A DNA stretch of 64,000 bases from Nocardiopsis dassonvillei_B (GTDB lineage Bacteria > Actinomycetota > Actinomycetes > Streptosporangiales > Streptosporangiaceae): contig NZ_OZ186815.1 of the NCBI RefSeq assembly GCF_964273065.1, forward strand, positions 4,526,001 through 4,590,000, read 5' to 3'. This document shows, one piece after another, positions 52,676 through 61,663 of this stretch (the stretch's first letter is position 1; each line of letters begins with the position of its first letter). Both the position numbers and the translations under genes were made by a program. Under the pieces are notes generated by a model, which saw nothing but the letters and a program-made list of their open reading frames with translations, made no database searches and was not told the DNA's origin.

Positions 52676-53950
52676 TCAGTCCAGGATGCTCTCGGGGATC
52701 GGCTCCCCCTCGCGCATCGCCTGGAACATCTCCTCGGAGGCGGTCTCGTCCCACTGCACCACCGAGCCCACGTCCGGCAGCGTCGGGGTGCCGCCCACCG
52801 GGATGGAGGTCGTCTGGGTGCCGCCCCGCATCGCCAGCAGCATCGTCGCCAGGTGCCGCAGCTTGTCGCCCTCGTCCACCACGAACATGTCCGTGCCCTC
52901 CAGCACCAGCGGCACCGACTCGAACGGGTTGAACAGGGTGCCCGGGGCGCTGGCCTCCTCCACCAGCGCGGAGAAGAACTCCCGCTGGCGGGCGATCCGG
53001 TCCAGGTCGGCGCGCGGGGTCGCGCGGGTGCGCACGTAGCCGAGCGCGGTGCCGCCGTCCATCGTCTGGCAGCCCGCCTCGATGTCCAGGCCCGCCTTGG
53101 GGTCCTCCATCGGCTCCTCGGGGCACAGCTCCACGCCGCCGACCGCGTCGACCAGGCCGACGAACCCGCCCATGCCGATCTCCACGTAGTGGTCCACCCG
53201 CACGCCCGAGGCCTGCTCGAACGTCTGCACCAGCGGGGCCGGGCCGCCGCAGACCTCCTCGCCCTCGTCGTCGGTGCCGCACACGGCGTCGGCGAAGGAG
53301 GCGTTGATCTTGTTGGCCGCGAACCCGGGGATGGCCAGCGGGACGTAGGAGTCGCGGGGGACGCTGACGATGGTGGGCTCGGCGTCGTCGGTGTCGGGGA
53401 TGTACAGCAGCATGATCGTGTCCGTGCGCCGGCCCTCGGCCCGGCCCGTGGACAGCTCCCGGATCTGGTCGTCGTCCAGCCCCTCGCGGCTGTCGGATCC
53501 CACGATCATGAAGACGGTGCCGTCCTGGCGGTCCGGGCGGCCCTCGTAGTCCTGGAGCGCGTCCACCCGCTGCAGGCGCGCGTTGGCCCACAGGTAGAAC
53601 CAGGCGGGCAGGACCAGCACCGCGGCCAGCAGGACCACCAGGACGATCGAGGTGGTCCTGCGGGCGGTGCGCGCCTGCTTCTGGCGGCGGCGCCGGGTGC
53701 GGCCGGTGCCGTCGTACTCGCGCCCGGCGTGGTGGGTGCGCTTCTGCGGGCGCTCGCGCCGCAGCGGGGGGACGTCGTCGGCCGCGGGCATCCGCCGGGT
53801 CTCGCCGACGACCCGCTGCTCCGACTCCCGGGCCCGGTACAGCTTCTCGAACGCGTCGGCACCGTCACCGGCGCCCTTGCGCCGGAAGACGCCCGGTCTG
53901 TCGTGCTCACCGGTGGGACCGGACCCGTCCCGGTGTCGTCGGTCTGCCAT
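52676..53950 (-). CDS. LytR-CpsA-Psr (LCP) family protein
   Basis: 424 residues: a hydrophilic, charged cytoplasmic N-terminus of ~95 residues, one transmembrane helix (TSIVLVVLLAAVLVLPAWFYL) and an extracytoplasmic LCP domain with MIVGSDSREG, RTDTIMLLYIP, SVPRDSYVPL, KINASFADA and YVRTRATPRADLDRIARQR (the pyrophosphate-binding Arg cluster). LCP enzymes attach undecaprenyl-linked anionic polymers (teichoic acids, capsule, arabinogalactan) to the wall. It is a candidate ligase for the polysaccharide of this window, but the distance (8 kb) makes that a guess. ATG 53950 has AGGCGG 4 nt before it. Confidence 0.9.
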   Translation of the reverse strand: MADRRHRDGSGPTGEHDRPGVFRRKGAGDGADAFEKLYRARESEQRVVGETRRMPAADDVPPLRRERPQKRTHHAGREYDGTGRTRRRRQKQARTARRTTSIVLVVLLAAVLVLPAWFYLWANARLQRVDALQDYEGRPDRQDGTVFMIVGSDSREGLDDDQIRELSTGRAEGRRTDTIMLLYIPDTDDAEPTIVSVPRDSYVPLAIPGFAANKINASFADAVCGTDDEGEEVCGGPAPLVQTFEQASGVRVDHYVEIGMGGFVGLVDAVGGVELCPEEPMEDPKAGLDIEAGCQTMDGGTALGYVRTRATPRADLDRIARQREFFSALVEEASAPGTLFNPFESVPLVLEGTDMFVVDEGDKLRHLATMLLAMRGGTQTTSIPVGGTPTLPDVGSVVQWDETASEEMFQAMREGEPIPESILD

Positions 53951-54167
53951 CGAACCGCCTATCTCCTCCGCGATGCGGAAGGTCCGTGATCACGGCCTCC
54001 ACTCTGTGGGATCGCAGAAAGAGTAGCGGGGTTCGCGAAAGCGTCCCCGGTCCGGTTCCCGGGGCCGGACCCCGGCCCCGGACCGGGGTCCTCCCGGGCC
54101 CCGGACCGGGGTCCTCCCGGGCCCCGGGCCGGGGTCCTCCCGGGTCGCGGACGCGGCGTCGCCGGGG

Positions 54168-55292
54168 TCAGCGCAGCCGGTGCGCGCCGGCCGCCGGGAG
54201 CGCCGTGCGGACCCGCGGCGCGGGCAGGCCCCGGTCGGCGAACGCCTCCTCCACGGCGGTGCGGACTCCCGCCACCCGGTCCTCGGCGGCCAGGGCCAGG
54301 GCGGTGCCCGCCCAGCCGCTCATCCGCACCCCGCGGGCCCCCGCCCGGTTCGCGGCCTCGACCGCCAGCTCCACCTCGGGCAGCGGCAGCCCGAACCGCC
54401 GCAGCGACAGGTGCGACGCGGTCAGGACCACGCCGACCTCGCCGAAGCGCTCGGCCCGCAGCAGGCCCACCACCGCGTTGAGCCGGTGCACCTCGGTCAC
54501 GGCGCACTCCACCCGGCGGCGCAGCGCGGGGGAGGGCAGCCGGGACAGCGCCGCGGGCAGGTCGGTGACGGACCGCAGCGGGCCCAGGGTCCTCTGCGCG
54601 CGCTCCAGCTCGGCGGCGTGCACCGCCCGGGCGTCGCGGCGGGGCGCCGCCCCGGTCTCCACCACCAGCAGGCACAGGCCCTCGGCGGCCGGGTCGAAGG
54701 GCAGCGCGGTGGTGCCCAGGGTCCGCAGGTTGACCCGGACCGCGCAACCCGGCCGGGCGGCCAGGGACACCCTCTGGTCCACGGTCGCGCCCTCCGGGGT
54801 CGGCTCCCCGGCCAGGTCGGCCAGGGCCAGCGCCACCGCGGCGCCCAGCGCCCCGGTGCGTCCCAGGGAGGCCTGCCCGGGCAGGTCCGAGCCGAGCATC
54901 ACGCGCAGCCCCGTTCCGGCCTCCAGCAGTCCCGTACGGCGCGCCGCGGCGACGGCCTCGGCCACCGCCCGCCCCTGCGGCCCCCGGGTGCGCAGCGGGC
55001 CGCTGAGCGCCGCCGCCCGCACCCGCGGGTCGCCGGGCACGGGCCCCACCGCGGCCGTCACCCCCCAGGGCAGGGCCGCGTACAGCCCGGCCCCGCCCGA
55101 GGCGGCGGTGTGCTCGCCCAGCAGTGCGATCCGGCCGGGGGAGTGCCACACCCCCGCGGGCGCCTCCCCGTACAGGGCGGAGAAGCCCTCGGCCAGCTCG
55201 TCGGGGTCCGGCGCCCCCGCCGGCCACTCGCCCCGCGGCCCCGCCGGCCGCATCCCCAACGCGGCTCTCCACCGCGCCCCTGCGCCCCCCAC
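54168..55292 (-). CDS. Galactokinase homologue with degenerate GHMP motifs
   Basis: 374 residues aligned with galactokinase over the full length, but all three signature motifs are altered. Motif 1 reads SPGRIALLGEHTAASGG (family: GEHTDYNxG); the ATP loop reads SLGRTGALGAA where GLSSSAA is expected; the region of the catalytic Asp (GIMDQ) reads PGCAVRVNL; and motif 3 reads RMSGWAGTALAL where GGGFGG is expected. Overall architecture (sugar-recognition N-terminus, GHMP fold) remains. It may be a pseudoenzyme or have another role. GTG 55292. It is transcribed with the LCP gene (217 bp upstream of it). Confidence 0.75.
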   Translation of the reverse strand: MGGAGARWRAALGMRPAGPRGEWPAGAPDPDELAEGFSALYGEAPAGVWHSPGRIALLGEHTAASGGAGLYAALPWGVTAAVGPVPGDPRVRAAALSGPLRTRGPQGRAVAEAVAAARRTGLLEAGTGLRVMLGSDLPGQASLGRTGALGAAVALALADLAGEPTPEGATVDQRVSLAARPGCAVRVNLRTLGTTALPFDPAAEGLCLLVVETGAAPRRDARAVHAAELERAQRTLGPLRSVTDLPAALSRLPSPALRRRVECAVTEVHRLNAVVGLLRAERFGEVGVVLTASHLSLRRFGLPLPEVELAVEAANRAGARGVRMSGWAGTALALAAEDRVAGVRTAVEEAFADRGLPAPRVRTALPAAGAHRLR

Positions 55293-55479
55293 GTCCTCAC
55301 CCTTTCCCCCGTCGACCGCTGTCCCCCAAGTCTGCCCAAGTCCCGGAGTGCCCGGTGTGGGACTTTCCCGACAGGACGGGTAGGCCGCTAGGGTGACGGG
55401 TCGGTGAGGTGGGGGAGGGTGCGGTGGCCTCGGCGCTGGACGGGATGCGGGGGACGGTCCGGCACTACCGGAACAGGCG

Positions 55480-56538
55480 ATGGACTCCTACTGGGGGCTC
55501 CGGCGGCGGCGCCCGTCCGTGGACCACCTGGTGCGGGCCTACGAGCGCTACGCCGACCGCAACGGCAACCAGCTGGCGGGGGCGGTCACCTACTTCGCCT
55601 TCCTCTCGTTCTTCCCGCTGCTCGCGCTGGCCTTCGCCGCGGTCGGGTTCGTGCTGGCCGCGCTCCAGGTCGAGCTGGGCGGCCAGCTGGAGCAGGCGCT
55701 GGACGAGGTGCTGCCGGGCCTGTCGCAGCAGCTGCCCATCGACCAGATCGCCGACGCCCGGGTGGGCGCCGGGCTGATCGGCCTGGTGGGCCTGCTGTAC
55801 GCGGGCCTGAACTCGGTGTCGGCGCTGCGCGAGGCCCTGCACTCGATCTGGCTGAAGAACCCCAAGCAGGGGCCCAACGTCGTGCTGGCCAAGGCCCGGG
55901 ACCTGCTGGTGATGCTGGGCCTGGGCCTGGCCCTGCTGCTGTCGGTCTCCCTCACCGGTGTCGCCCAGGCCGCGACGCGGTGGCTGCTGTCCCTGGTGGG
56001 GCTGGACGCGTCGGTCCTGGCGAACGTCGCGCTGCGGCTGCTGGCCCTGGCCATCGCCGTCGGAGCGAACACGCTCATCTTCATGCTGGCGTTCGCGCTG
56101 CTGTCCGGCAGCGGACGGCCGGCCCGCATGATGTGGCGGGGCGCCGTGCTGGGCGCGGTCGGGTTCGAGGTCCTCAAGGCCGCCGCGGCGCTGCTGCTGG
56201 CCGGGACGCTGAGCAACCCGGTGTACGCCTCGTTCGCGGTACTGGTCGGCCTGCTGGTGTGGATCAACCTGGTGATGCGCCTGGTCATGTTCAGCGCCGC
56301 CTGGACGGCGACCTGGCTGCCGGTGCCGCCGCCCTACACCGGTTCGCTGCCGCTGCCGGAGGAGAACGGCATCGACTGGACCCGGCCCGCCCCCGTCCCG
56401 AGGGTGGAGCCGCGGGAGCTCGAGGCGCACCGGCGGGCGCAGCGCGCGCTGGCGGCGGGCCTCTCGGCCGCGGGGGCGCTGGGGGCGGGCGGGATCACGG
56501 CGTGGCTGCTGCGGCGCCGGAAACGTTCTGTCGCCTAA
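55480..56538 (+). CDS. YihY/virulence factor BrkB-family membrane protein
   Basis: 352 residues. The N-terminus has VDHLVRAYERYADRNGNQLA and GAVTYFAFLSFFPLLALAF, the pattern of the YihY (UPF0761) family, with six hydrophobic helices in all and a basic C-terminal tail. Family function is unclear despite the old RNase BN name. ATG 55480 lacks a ribosome site. Directly upstream an out-of-frame GTG frame (55409 or 55421) encodes ALDGMRGTVRHYRNRR, a plausible YihY-type N-terminus, so the true start may be in that frame with a frameshift, or the ATG is internal. TAGGGT (55389-55394) is a possible -10 box. Confidence 0.8.
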   Translation: MDSYWGLRRRRPSVDHLVRAYERYADRNGNQLAGAVTYFAFLSFFPLLALAFAAVGFVLAALQVELGGQLEQALDEVLPGLSQQLPIDQIADARVGAGLIGLVGLLYAGLNSVSALREALHSIWLKNPKQGPNVVLAKARDLLVMLGLGLALLLSVSLTGVAQAATRWLLSLVGLDASVLANVALRLLALAIAVGANTLIFMLAFALLSGSGRPARMMWRGAVLGAVGFEVLKAAAALLLAGTLSNPVYASFAVLVGLLVWINLVMRLVMFSAAWTATWLPVPPPYTGSLPLPEENGIDWTRPAPVPRVEPRELEAHRRAQRALAAGLSAAGALGAGGITAWLLRRRKRSVA

Positions 56539-56697
56539 TGTGACGGCTTGTTAGCGGAAAATCACCTTGAAGGTTCCCTGTGCCCGTATGTTCGAGGTTC
56601 CGAGGGGGTAGTCCTCCCCTGTCCCGGCCGAGAGCCCCGCCGGGGCGCACCGGTTCGCCGAACGAAAAGTTCGGCAGACACCCCCCTCGGAGGGCAG

Positions 56698-57870
56698 ATG
56701 GGAACCGCATTCCAGTCGTCCGCACGCGCGACGCTCGGTGTGGAGTGGGAGCTTCAGCTCGTCGACCGCCGCACCCGGCGCCTGCGGCAGGAGGCGCAGA
56801 AGCTCCTCGCCGAACTCCCCGAACTGAGCTCCGCGGCCGAGGTCCCCCCGCTGCGCCACGAGCTGATGCAGTCCCAGGTGGAGGTCGTCACCGGGATCTG
56901 CGAGACGGTCGAGGAGGCCAAGAACGACCTGGCCCGCAACGTCTCCCGCATGCGGCAGGTCCTCGCCCCCTGGGGCACCACGCTCACCTGTTCGGGCACC
57001 CATCCCATCGACGACTGGCGGGACCAGGAGTTCAGCCCCGGCGCCCGGTACCGGGAGCTCGTCGATCAGATGCAGTGGATCGCGCGGCGCATCCTCACCT
57101 GCGGCGTCCACGTGCACGTCGGGGTGCGCCACCAGGACAAGGCCATTCCGATCGTGAACGCACTCGCGAGGTATCTCCCGCATTTTCTCGCCCTGAGTGC
57201 TTCGAGTCCGTTCTGGGCGGGTCACGATACCGGTCTGGCCTCCGCCCGCTCCGTCGTCTTCGGTGCGCTGCCCACGTCCGGACCGCCGCCGAACCTCCCG
57301 AACTGGTCGGCTTTCGAGGAATACCTCGAAACCCTTCTCCGGGCGGGTACCATCGCTTCCATCAAAGAAGTGTGGTGGGACATTCGTCCGCACCCGGATT
57401 TCGGAACCATCGAGATCCGGATGTTCGACGGGATTCCCACCCTGCGCGAGGTGGGAATGGCCGCCGCGCTCTCCCAGAGCCTGGTGGAGTTGTTCGATCA
57501 CCAGCTCGACCGCGGGTACCGGCTGCCCAGCCCGCCGTCCTGGCTGGTGAGGGACAACAAGTGGCGGGCGACCCGCTACGGGCTCGACGCTCGCGTCATC
57601 ACGGACGAACGAGGGACCACCGTCCCGATCCGTGACGACCTCTACGAGCTGGTCCGCGAGCTGAAGCCGGTGGCGACCCGCCTGGGCTGCGCCGAGGACC
57701 TGGACCAGATCTCCGAGATCCTGGACAAGGGCGCCTCCTACGAGCGTCAGCGCGCGGTCATCGCCGAGGGCGGCACCCTCGACGACGTCGTGGACATGCT
57801 CGCGGCCGAGCTCGACGACGGTCCCACCCGTGCAGGAGTCGGTGCCGGCGACGGCGCCGGCGCTCGGTAA
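56698..57870 (+). CDS. Glutamate-cysteine ligase family (GCS2/YbdK-type carboxylate-amine ligase)
   Basis: 390 residues, near the usual ~375. It has RATLGVEWELQLVD, CGVHVHVGV, KEVWWDIRPHPDFGTIEIRM and GLDARVITD, the segments of the GCS2 family (YbdK; EgtA is the related enzyme of ergothioneine synthesis). It links glutamate to cysteine or another amine using ATP; the actual substrate is not established for most members. ATG 56698 with GGAGGG 3 nt before it is chosen; the frame is open to 56548. It lies 32 bp before an M20 peptidase gene, and the two are probably cotranscribed. Ten codons at the C-terminus are Gly/Ala-rich. Confidence 0.88.
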   Translation: MGTAFQSSARATLGVEWELQLVDRRTRRLRQEAQKLLAELPELSSAAEVPPLRHELMQSQVEVVTGICETVEEAKNDLARNVSRMRQVLAPWGTTLTCSGTHPIDDWRDQEFSPGARYRELVDQMQWIARRILTCGVHVHVGVRHQDKAIPIVNALARYLPHFLALSASSPFWAGHDTGLASARSVVFGALPTSGPPPNLPNWSAFEEYLETLLRAGTIASIKEVWWDIRPHPDFGTIEIRMFDGIPTLREVGMAAALSQSLVELFDHQLDRGYRLPSPPSWLVRDNKWRATRYGLDARVITDERGTTVPIRDDLYELVRELKPVATRLGCAEDLDQISEILDKGASYERQRAVIAEGGTLDDVVDMLAAELDDGPTRAGVGAGDGAGAR

Positions 57871-57902
57871 GACATGGGCGAAAGCGTAGAGAGGGCCCTC
57901 GC

Positions 57903-59144
57903 ATGCAGGGACGAGACCTGCCGGAACAGCTGACCACTTTTCTGGCGCGCCGTGAGCGGGACTTCACCGGCTTCCGCCGTGACCTGCACATGCACCCCGA
58001 ACTCGCCTTCGCCGAACATCGCACCACAGGACGCATCGCCGAACGCCTGCGCGCGGTCGGACTGCAACCCAGGGTGCTCCCCGGCGGCACCGGACTGGTC
58101 TGCGACATCGGCTCGGCTCCCGGCCCCACCGTCGCCCTGCGGGCCGACATCGACGCCCTGCCCCTGACCGACGAGAAGGACGTCCCCTACCGCTCCACCG
58201 TCCCGGGCGCCGCCCACGCCTGCGGCCACGACGTCCACACCACGGTCCTGCTGGCCACCGGGGTCTTCCTCGCCCAGCAGGACCGTGCGGGCGCGCTGCC
58301 CGGCCGGGTCCGGCTCGTCTTCCAGCCGGCGGAGGAACTGCCCGGAGGCGCCGTCGAGGTCGTCAACGCCGGGGCCCTGGACGGCGTCGACCGGATCTTC
58401 GCGCTGCACTGCGACCCCCGCCTCATGGTCGGCCGGGTGGGCCTGCGCACCGGCGGCATCACCGCCGCCTGCGACCAGCTGATGGTCCGGCTGTCCGGGC
58501 CGGGCGGGCACACCGCGCGCCCCCACCTGACCGCCGACCTGGTGTACGCCATGGGCAAGGTCGTCACCGAGCTGCCCGCCGCGCTCTCCCGCCGCATCGA
58601 CCCGCGCGCCGGGTTCAGCCTGGTGTGGGGCCGCATCAGCGCCGGGTCCGCGCCCAACGTCATCCCCGACGACGCGGTCGCCGAGGGCACCGTGCGCTGC
58701 CTGGACGACGAGGCCTGGCACGCGGCCCCCGACATCGTGAAGGGGCTGGTGGAGTCGGTGGCCACCGCCTACGGGGCCGACGCCGAGGTCACCTACAAGC
58801 GGGGCGTGCCGCCCACCATCAACGAGGCCTCCAGCGTGGACATCATGCGCGAGGCCACCGCCCTGGCCCTGGGCCCGGACGCCGCCGCGCCCACCCCGCA
58901 GAGCCTGGGCGGTGAGGACTTCGCCTGGTACCTGGAGCACGTCCCCGGCGCCCTGGCCCGGCTGGGCACCCACTCCCCGGACTGGGACGGGCCCATGCTG
59001 GACCTGCACCGGGGGACCTTCGACGTGGACGAGCGCGCCATCGGCGTCGGCACCCGGTTCATGGTGACCACCGCGCTGACCGCCCTGGGCGTGGACGGCC
59101 GCGCCCGCGTCGGCAGCGCCGCCGAGGAGGCGGTGTCCTTCTGA
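57903..59144 (+). CDS. M20-family amidohydrolase (metallopeptidase)
   Basis: 413 residues of the amidohydrolase (AbgB/hippurate hydrolase) class. The N-terminal catalytic half has RRDLHMHPELAF, LRADIDALPL, HACGHDVHTT (metal ligands), FQPAEE and LGGEDFAWYL; the inserted dimerisation domain is intact. It should remove an acyl group from an amino acid or peptide. ATG 57903 has GAGGG 7 nt before it. It is 32 bp after the ligase gene, so an operon is likely; the two reactions are of opposite type (amide formation and cleavage). Related AmiA/AmiB proteins are near add and lpd genes in mycobacteria. Confidence 0.88.
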   Translation: MQGRDLPEQLTTFLARRERDFTGFRRDLHMHPELAFAEHRTTGRIAERLRAVGLQPRVLPGGTGLVCDIGSAPGPTVALRADIDALPLTDEKDVPYRSTVPGAAHACGHDVHTTVLLATGVFLAQQDRAGALPGRVRLVFQPAEELPGGAVEVVNAGALDGVDRIFALHCDPRLMVGRVGLRTGGITAACDQLMVRLSGPGGHTARPHLTADLVYAMGKVVTELPAALSRRIDPRAGFSLVWGRISAGSAPNVIPDDAVAEGTVRCLDDEAWHAAPDIVKGLVESVATAYGADAEVTYKRGVPPTINEASSVDIMREATALALGPDAAAPTPQSLGGEDFAWYLEHVPGALARLGTHSPDWDGPMLDLHRGTFDVDERAIGVGTRFMVTTALTALGVDGRARVGSAAEEAVSF

Positions 59145-59315
59145 GGCGCCCCGGAGCCCTCCCGGGACGCCCCGGCCCCCCTCCCCTCCCGGAACCGGGG
59201 AGCGGGGCGGCGGGCCCCGGAGGTGCTCCGACCGGCGGTCACGGATCTGCCGGGTTCTCGGTAACTTCGCGCCGGGGCGGCGGGTCGGGTGCGGTGCCGG
59301 TGGCATCCTGAGTGC

Positions 59316-60416
59316 ATGAACCAGCCACTCACAGTCGAACAGATCCGGCGGGCGCCCAAGGTACTCCTGCACGACCACCTCGACGGCGGGCTGCGCCCGG
59401 CCACCGTGGTCGAGCTGGCCCGGGAGGTCGGATACAGGGACCTGCCCACCTACGACCCCGAGGAACTGGGGCGTTGGTTCCGCGACGCCTCCGACTCCGG
59501 CTCGCTGGAGCGCTACCTGGAGACGTTCGCGCACACCACGGCCGTCATGCAGACCCGTGACGCCCTGGTCCGGGTCGCCGCCGAGGCAGCCGAGGACCTG
59601 GCCGCCGACGGGGTGGTCTACGCCGAGCAGCGCTACGCCCCCGAGCAGCACCTGGAGCGCGGGCTCACCCTGGAGGAGGTCGTCGAGGCCGTCCAGGAGG
59701 GCCTCGAACTGGGGGAGAAGCGGGCCGCCGACTCCGGGCGGAGCATCCGCACCGGGCAGCTGGTCACCGCGATGCGCCACGCCGCCCGCTCCTCGGAGAT
59801 CGCCGAGCTCGCGGTCCGCTACCGCGACGCCGGGGTGGCCGGGTTCGACATCGCCGGAGCCGAGGCGGGCAACCCCCCGACCCGGCACCTGGACGCCTTC
59901 GAGTACCTGCGCCGGGAGAACTTCCACTTCACGATCCACGCGGGCGAGGCGTTCGGGCTCCCGTCGATCTGGGAGGCGCTCCAGTGGTGCGGCTGCGACC
60001 GGCTCGGCCACGGCGTGCGCATCATCGACGACATCACCGTCACCGACAGTGGCGCTCCCCGCCTGGGGCGGCTGGCCCAGTACGTGCGCGACAAGCGCGT
60101 CCCGCTGGAGATGTGCCCCAGCTCCAACGTGCAGACCGGGGCGGCGGCCTCCATCGCCGAGCACCCCATCGGCCTGCTGCGCGACCTGCGCTTCCGGGTG
60201 ACGGTGAACACCGACAACCGCCTGCAGAGCGGCACCACCCTGTCGGAGGAGTTCTCCCGGCTCTCCGCGGCCTTCGGGTACGGCTGGGACGACGTCCAGT
60301 GGTTCACGGTCAACGCCATGAAGTCGGCGTTCCTGCCCTTCGACGAGCGGCTGGCGCTCATCAACGGTGTCATCAAGCCCGGGTTCGCGCAGCTCAAGTG
60401 GGCGGCCGACCGATGA
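59316..60416 (+). CDS. add: Adenosine deaminase
   Basis: 366 residues. It deaminates adenosine to inosine for purine salvage. The zinc site is HDHLDGG, the substrate and catalytic sites follow as EAGNPPTRH, HAGEA and CPSSNVQTGA, and TVNTDN holds the Asp ligand. ATG 59316; no ribosome site is visible, and a weak -10-like box (CATCCT, 59304-59309) is 6 nt upstream. The stop codon overlaps the next gene's ATG by 4 nt (ATGA). Confidence 0.94.
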   Translation: MNQPLTVEQIRRAPKVLLHDHLDGGLRPATVVELAREVGYRDLPTYDPEELGRWFRDASDSGSLERYLETFAHTTAVMQTRDALVRVAAEAAEDLAADGVVYAEQRYAPEQHLERGLTLEEVVEAVQEGLELGEKRAADSGRSIRTGQLVTAMRHAARSSEIAELAVRYRDAGVAGFDIAGAEAGNPPTRHLDAFEYLRRENFHFTIHAGEAFGLPSIWEALQWCGCDRLGHGVRIIDDITVTDSGAPRLGRLAQYVRDKRVPLEMCPSSNVQTGAAASIAEHPIGLLRDLRFRVTVNTDNRLQSGTTLSEEFSRLSAAFGYGWDDVQWFTVNAMKSAFLPFDERLALINGVIKPGFAQLKWAADR

Positions 60417-61051
60417 GCGGACCGGGTTCCGGCGCCAACCCGACGGTCCACTACTCGCTCTCCTCCCGGATCCTGGCGGTGGGCTGGACCGTCATCGCCG
60501 TGCTCCTGCTGGTCGACCTCCTCCTCCGCGGCCAGGGGCCGGAGGTCTGGCGGTACGGGGCGGTCCTGGTGGCCAGCGTCGCGCTGGTGTACCTGGTGTG
60601 GCTGCGCCCGCGCGTCGTGGTCACCGAGCGCGGTCTGAGGGTGATCAACCCGCTCCGCGAGACCTTCGTCCCCTGGGCCGCCGTGCTGTGGGTGGACGTG
60701 GTCGACGTGCTGCGGGTGCACACCCCCGAGGGCGCCGTGCGCTCCTGGCCGCTGCGCGAGACCAAGCGGCGCAGGGTCCGCGACAACATGCGCCGCGAGG
60801 GCGGCTTCATGGACCCGTCCGACGAGGACCCCCGGGAGATGCGGCCGATGGACCGGGCCGCCCTCCAGCTGCGCCAGGACGCCGAGCGCCACAAGGCGCG
60901 CCCGCTGTCCGGCCCGATCCGGGACGTCGACGAGGCCGGCCCCGCCGCGCTGGGCGCGCAGGACCGCCCCCAGACGATGGTCCCGGTCGAGGTGATCGTC
61001 ATCGCCGGTGCCGTCTCCGCCCTGGTCGTGGCGGCGTTCCTGCTGGGCTGA
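60413..61051 (+). CDS. PH-domain-like membrane protein
   Basis: 212 residues. Two N-terminal helices (SRILAVGWTVIAVLLLVDLL and YGAVLVASVALVYLVWLRP) are followed by a bacterial PH-like (DUF, bPH2) segment, VVVTERGLRVINPLRETFVPWAAV, then a charged middle and a C-terminal helix (VPVEVIVIAGAVSALVVAAFLL). Function is unknown; similar proteins are actinobacterial PH domain-containing proteins. It is translationally coupled to add by a 4-nt ATGA overlap. A hairpin terminator follows. Confidence 0.82.
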   Translation: MSGPGSGANPTVHYSLSSRILAVGWTVIAVLLLVDLLLRGQGPEVWRYGAVLVASVALVYLVWLRPRVVVTERGLRVINPLRETFVPWAAVLWVDVVDVLRVHTPEGAVRSWPLRETKRRRVRDNMRREGGFMDPSDEDPREMRPMDRAALQLRQDAERHKARPLSGPIRDVDEAGPAALGAQDRPQTMVPVEVIVIAGAVSALVVAAFLLG

Positions 61052-61068
61052 GCGCCCTCTCCCGGATC

Positions 61069-61109
61069 CGGACCCGGTCTCCCGCCGCCGCGGGGGCCGG
61101 GTCCGTTCT
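61069..61109 (+). terminator. Terminator of the add operon
   Basis: 9-bp perfect outer arms (61069-61077 / 61097-61105) with further inner pairing and a TTCTT after it. Confidence 0.75.
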
Positions 61110-61125
61110 TCGCCCGGGCACGGGG

Positions 61126-61167
61126 TTGACGGAACCGGTCGGCTCTGGTTAGGTAAGGCATGCCTAA
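61126..61167 (+). promoter_or_regulatory. Iron-box promoter (DtxR/IdeR type), orphan
   Basis: TTGACG (61126-61131), 17-bp spacer, TTAGGT (61149-61154) as -10 box. The -10 box begins a 19-bp TTAGG...CCTAA site (61149-61167) that matches the DtxR/IdeR consensus arms completely and 15 of 19 bases of TTAGGTTAGGCTAACCTAA. Such boxes repress siderophore and uptake genes when iron is plentiful. No such gene follows: downstream are a 32-codon frame (ATG 61167), stem-loops and then a convergent gene. Confidence 0.75.
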
Positions 61168-61663
61168 TGGAGAGTGTTCCGGGTGGGAGGGCTTCGCGCG
61201 GATGGCCGCCCACCCGGATCCTCTCCCGGGCGTCACGCTGTTCTGACGAACAACGGGAAGAGTAGGACCGGTGTCCCACCGGCCCGTGAGTCCAACGGGG
61301 TCTGCGGGGATCCTGCACGGGCGGGACACCGGAACGGGGCTCCACGCCTCCGGACGGAGCACGGCCGGTACCGTCCACCCCAAGGCCTCGGGGTGTACGC
61401 TCGCCACGCCGGTACCGGACGGATCCGTACGGAGGCGGCCCCGGAACGACGCGTCCGGGCCGCATCGCGCATCCGAGGGACCTGCGGGGGTCCCGCGCGG
61501 CGCGGCCCGGAGTGCGCATCCCCCCGAGGCGCGGAACACGCCCCGGAACCGGGCCCGGCCCTGCGCCCCCGCCTCCGACGGGGCCACGCGGCCCGGAGCC
61601 CCCGCCCCCTCTCCGCAGCGCGGAACACGCCCCCGAACCGGGTCCCCCGCCGGACCGGTCCCC
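61167..61663 (+). other. 500-bp gene-free, stem-loop-rich region downstream of the iron box
   Basis: First a hairpin with GGAGAG-tgtt-CCGGGTGGG (61169-61187) pairing with CCCACCCGG-atc-CTCTCC (61209-61226). Then CCGGTGTCCC (61268-61277) and GCCCGTG (61282-61288) pair with CACGGGC-GGGACACCGG (61316-61332), 17 bp in all with one 4-nt bulge. An imperfect repeat of about 86 bp (GCGCGGAACACGCCC at 61533 and 61619, with shared flanks) ends the region. A short frame, MESVPGGRASRGW (61167-61265, 32 codons), could be translated. No recognised gene is present. Confidence 0.5.
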
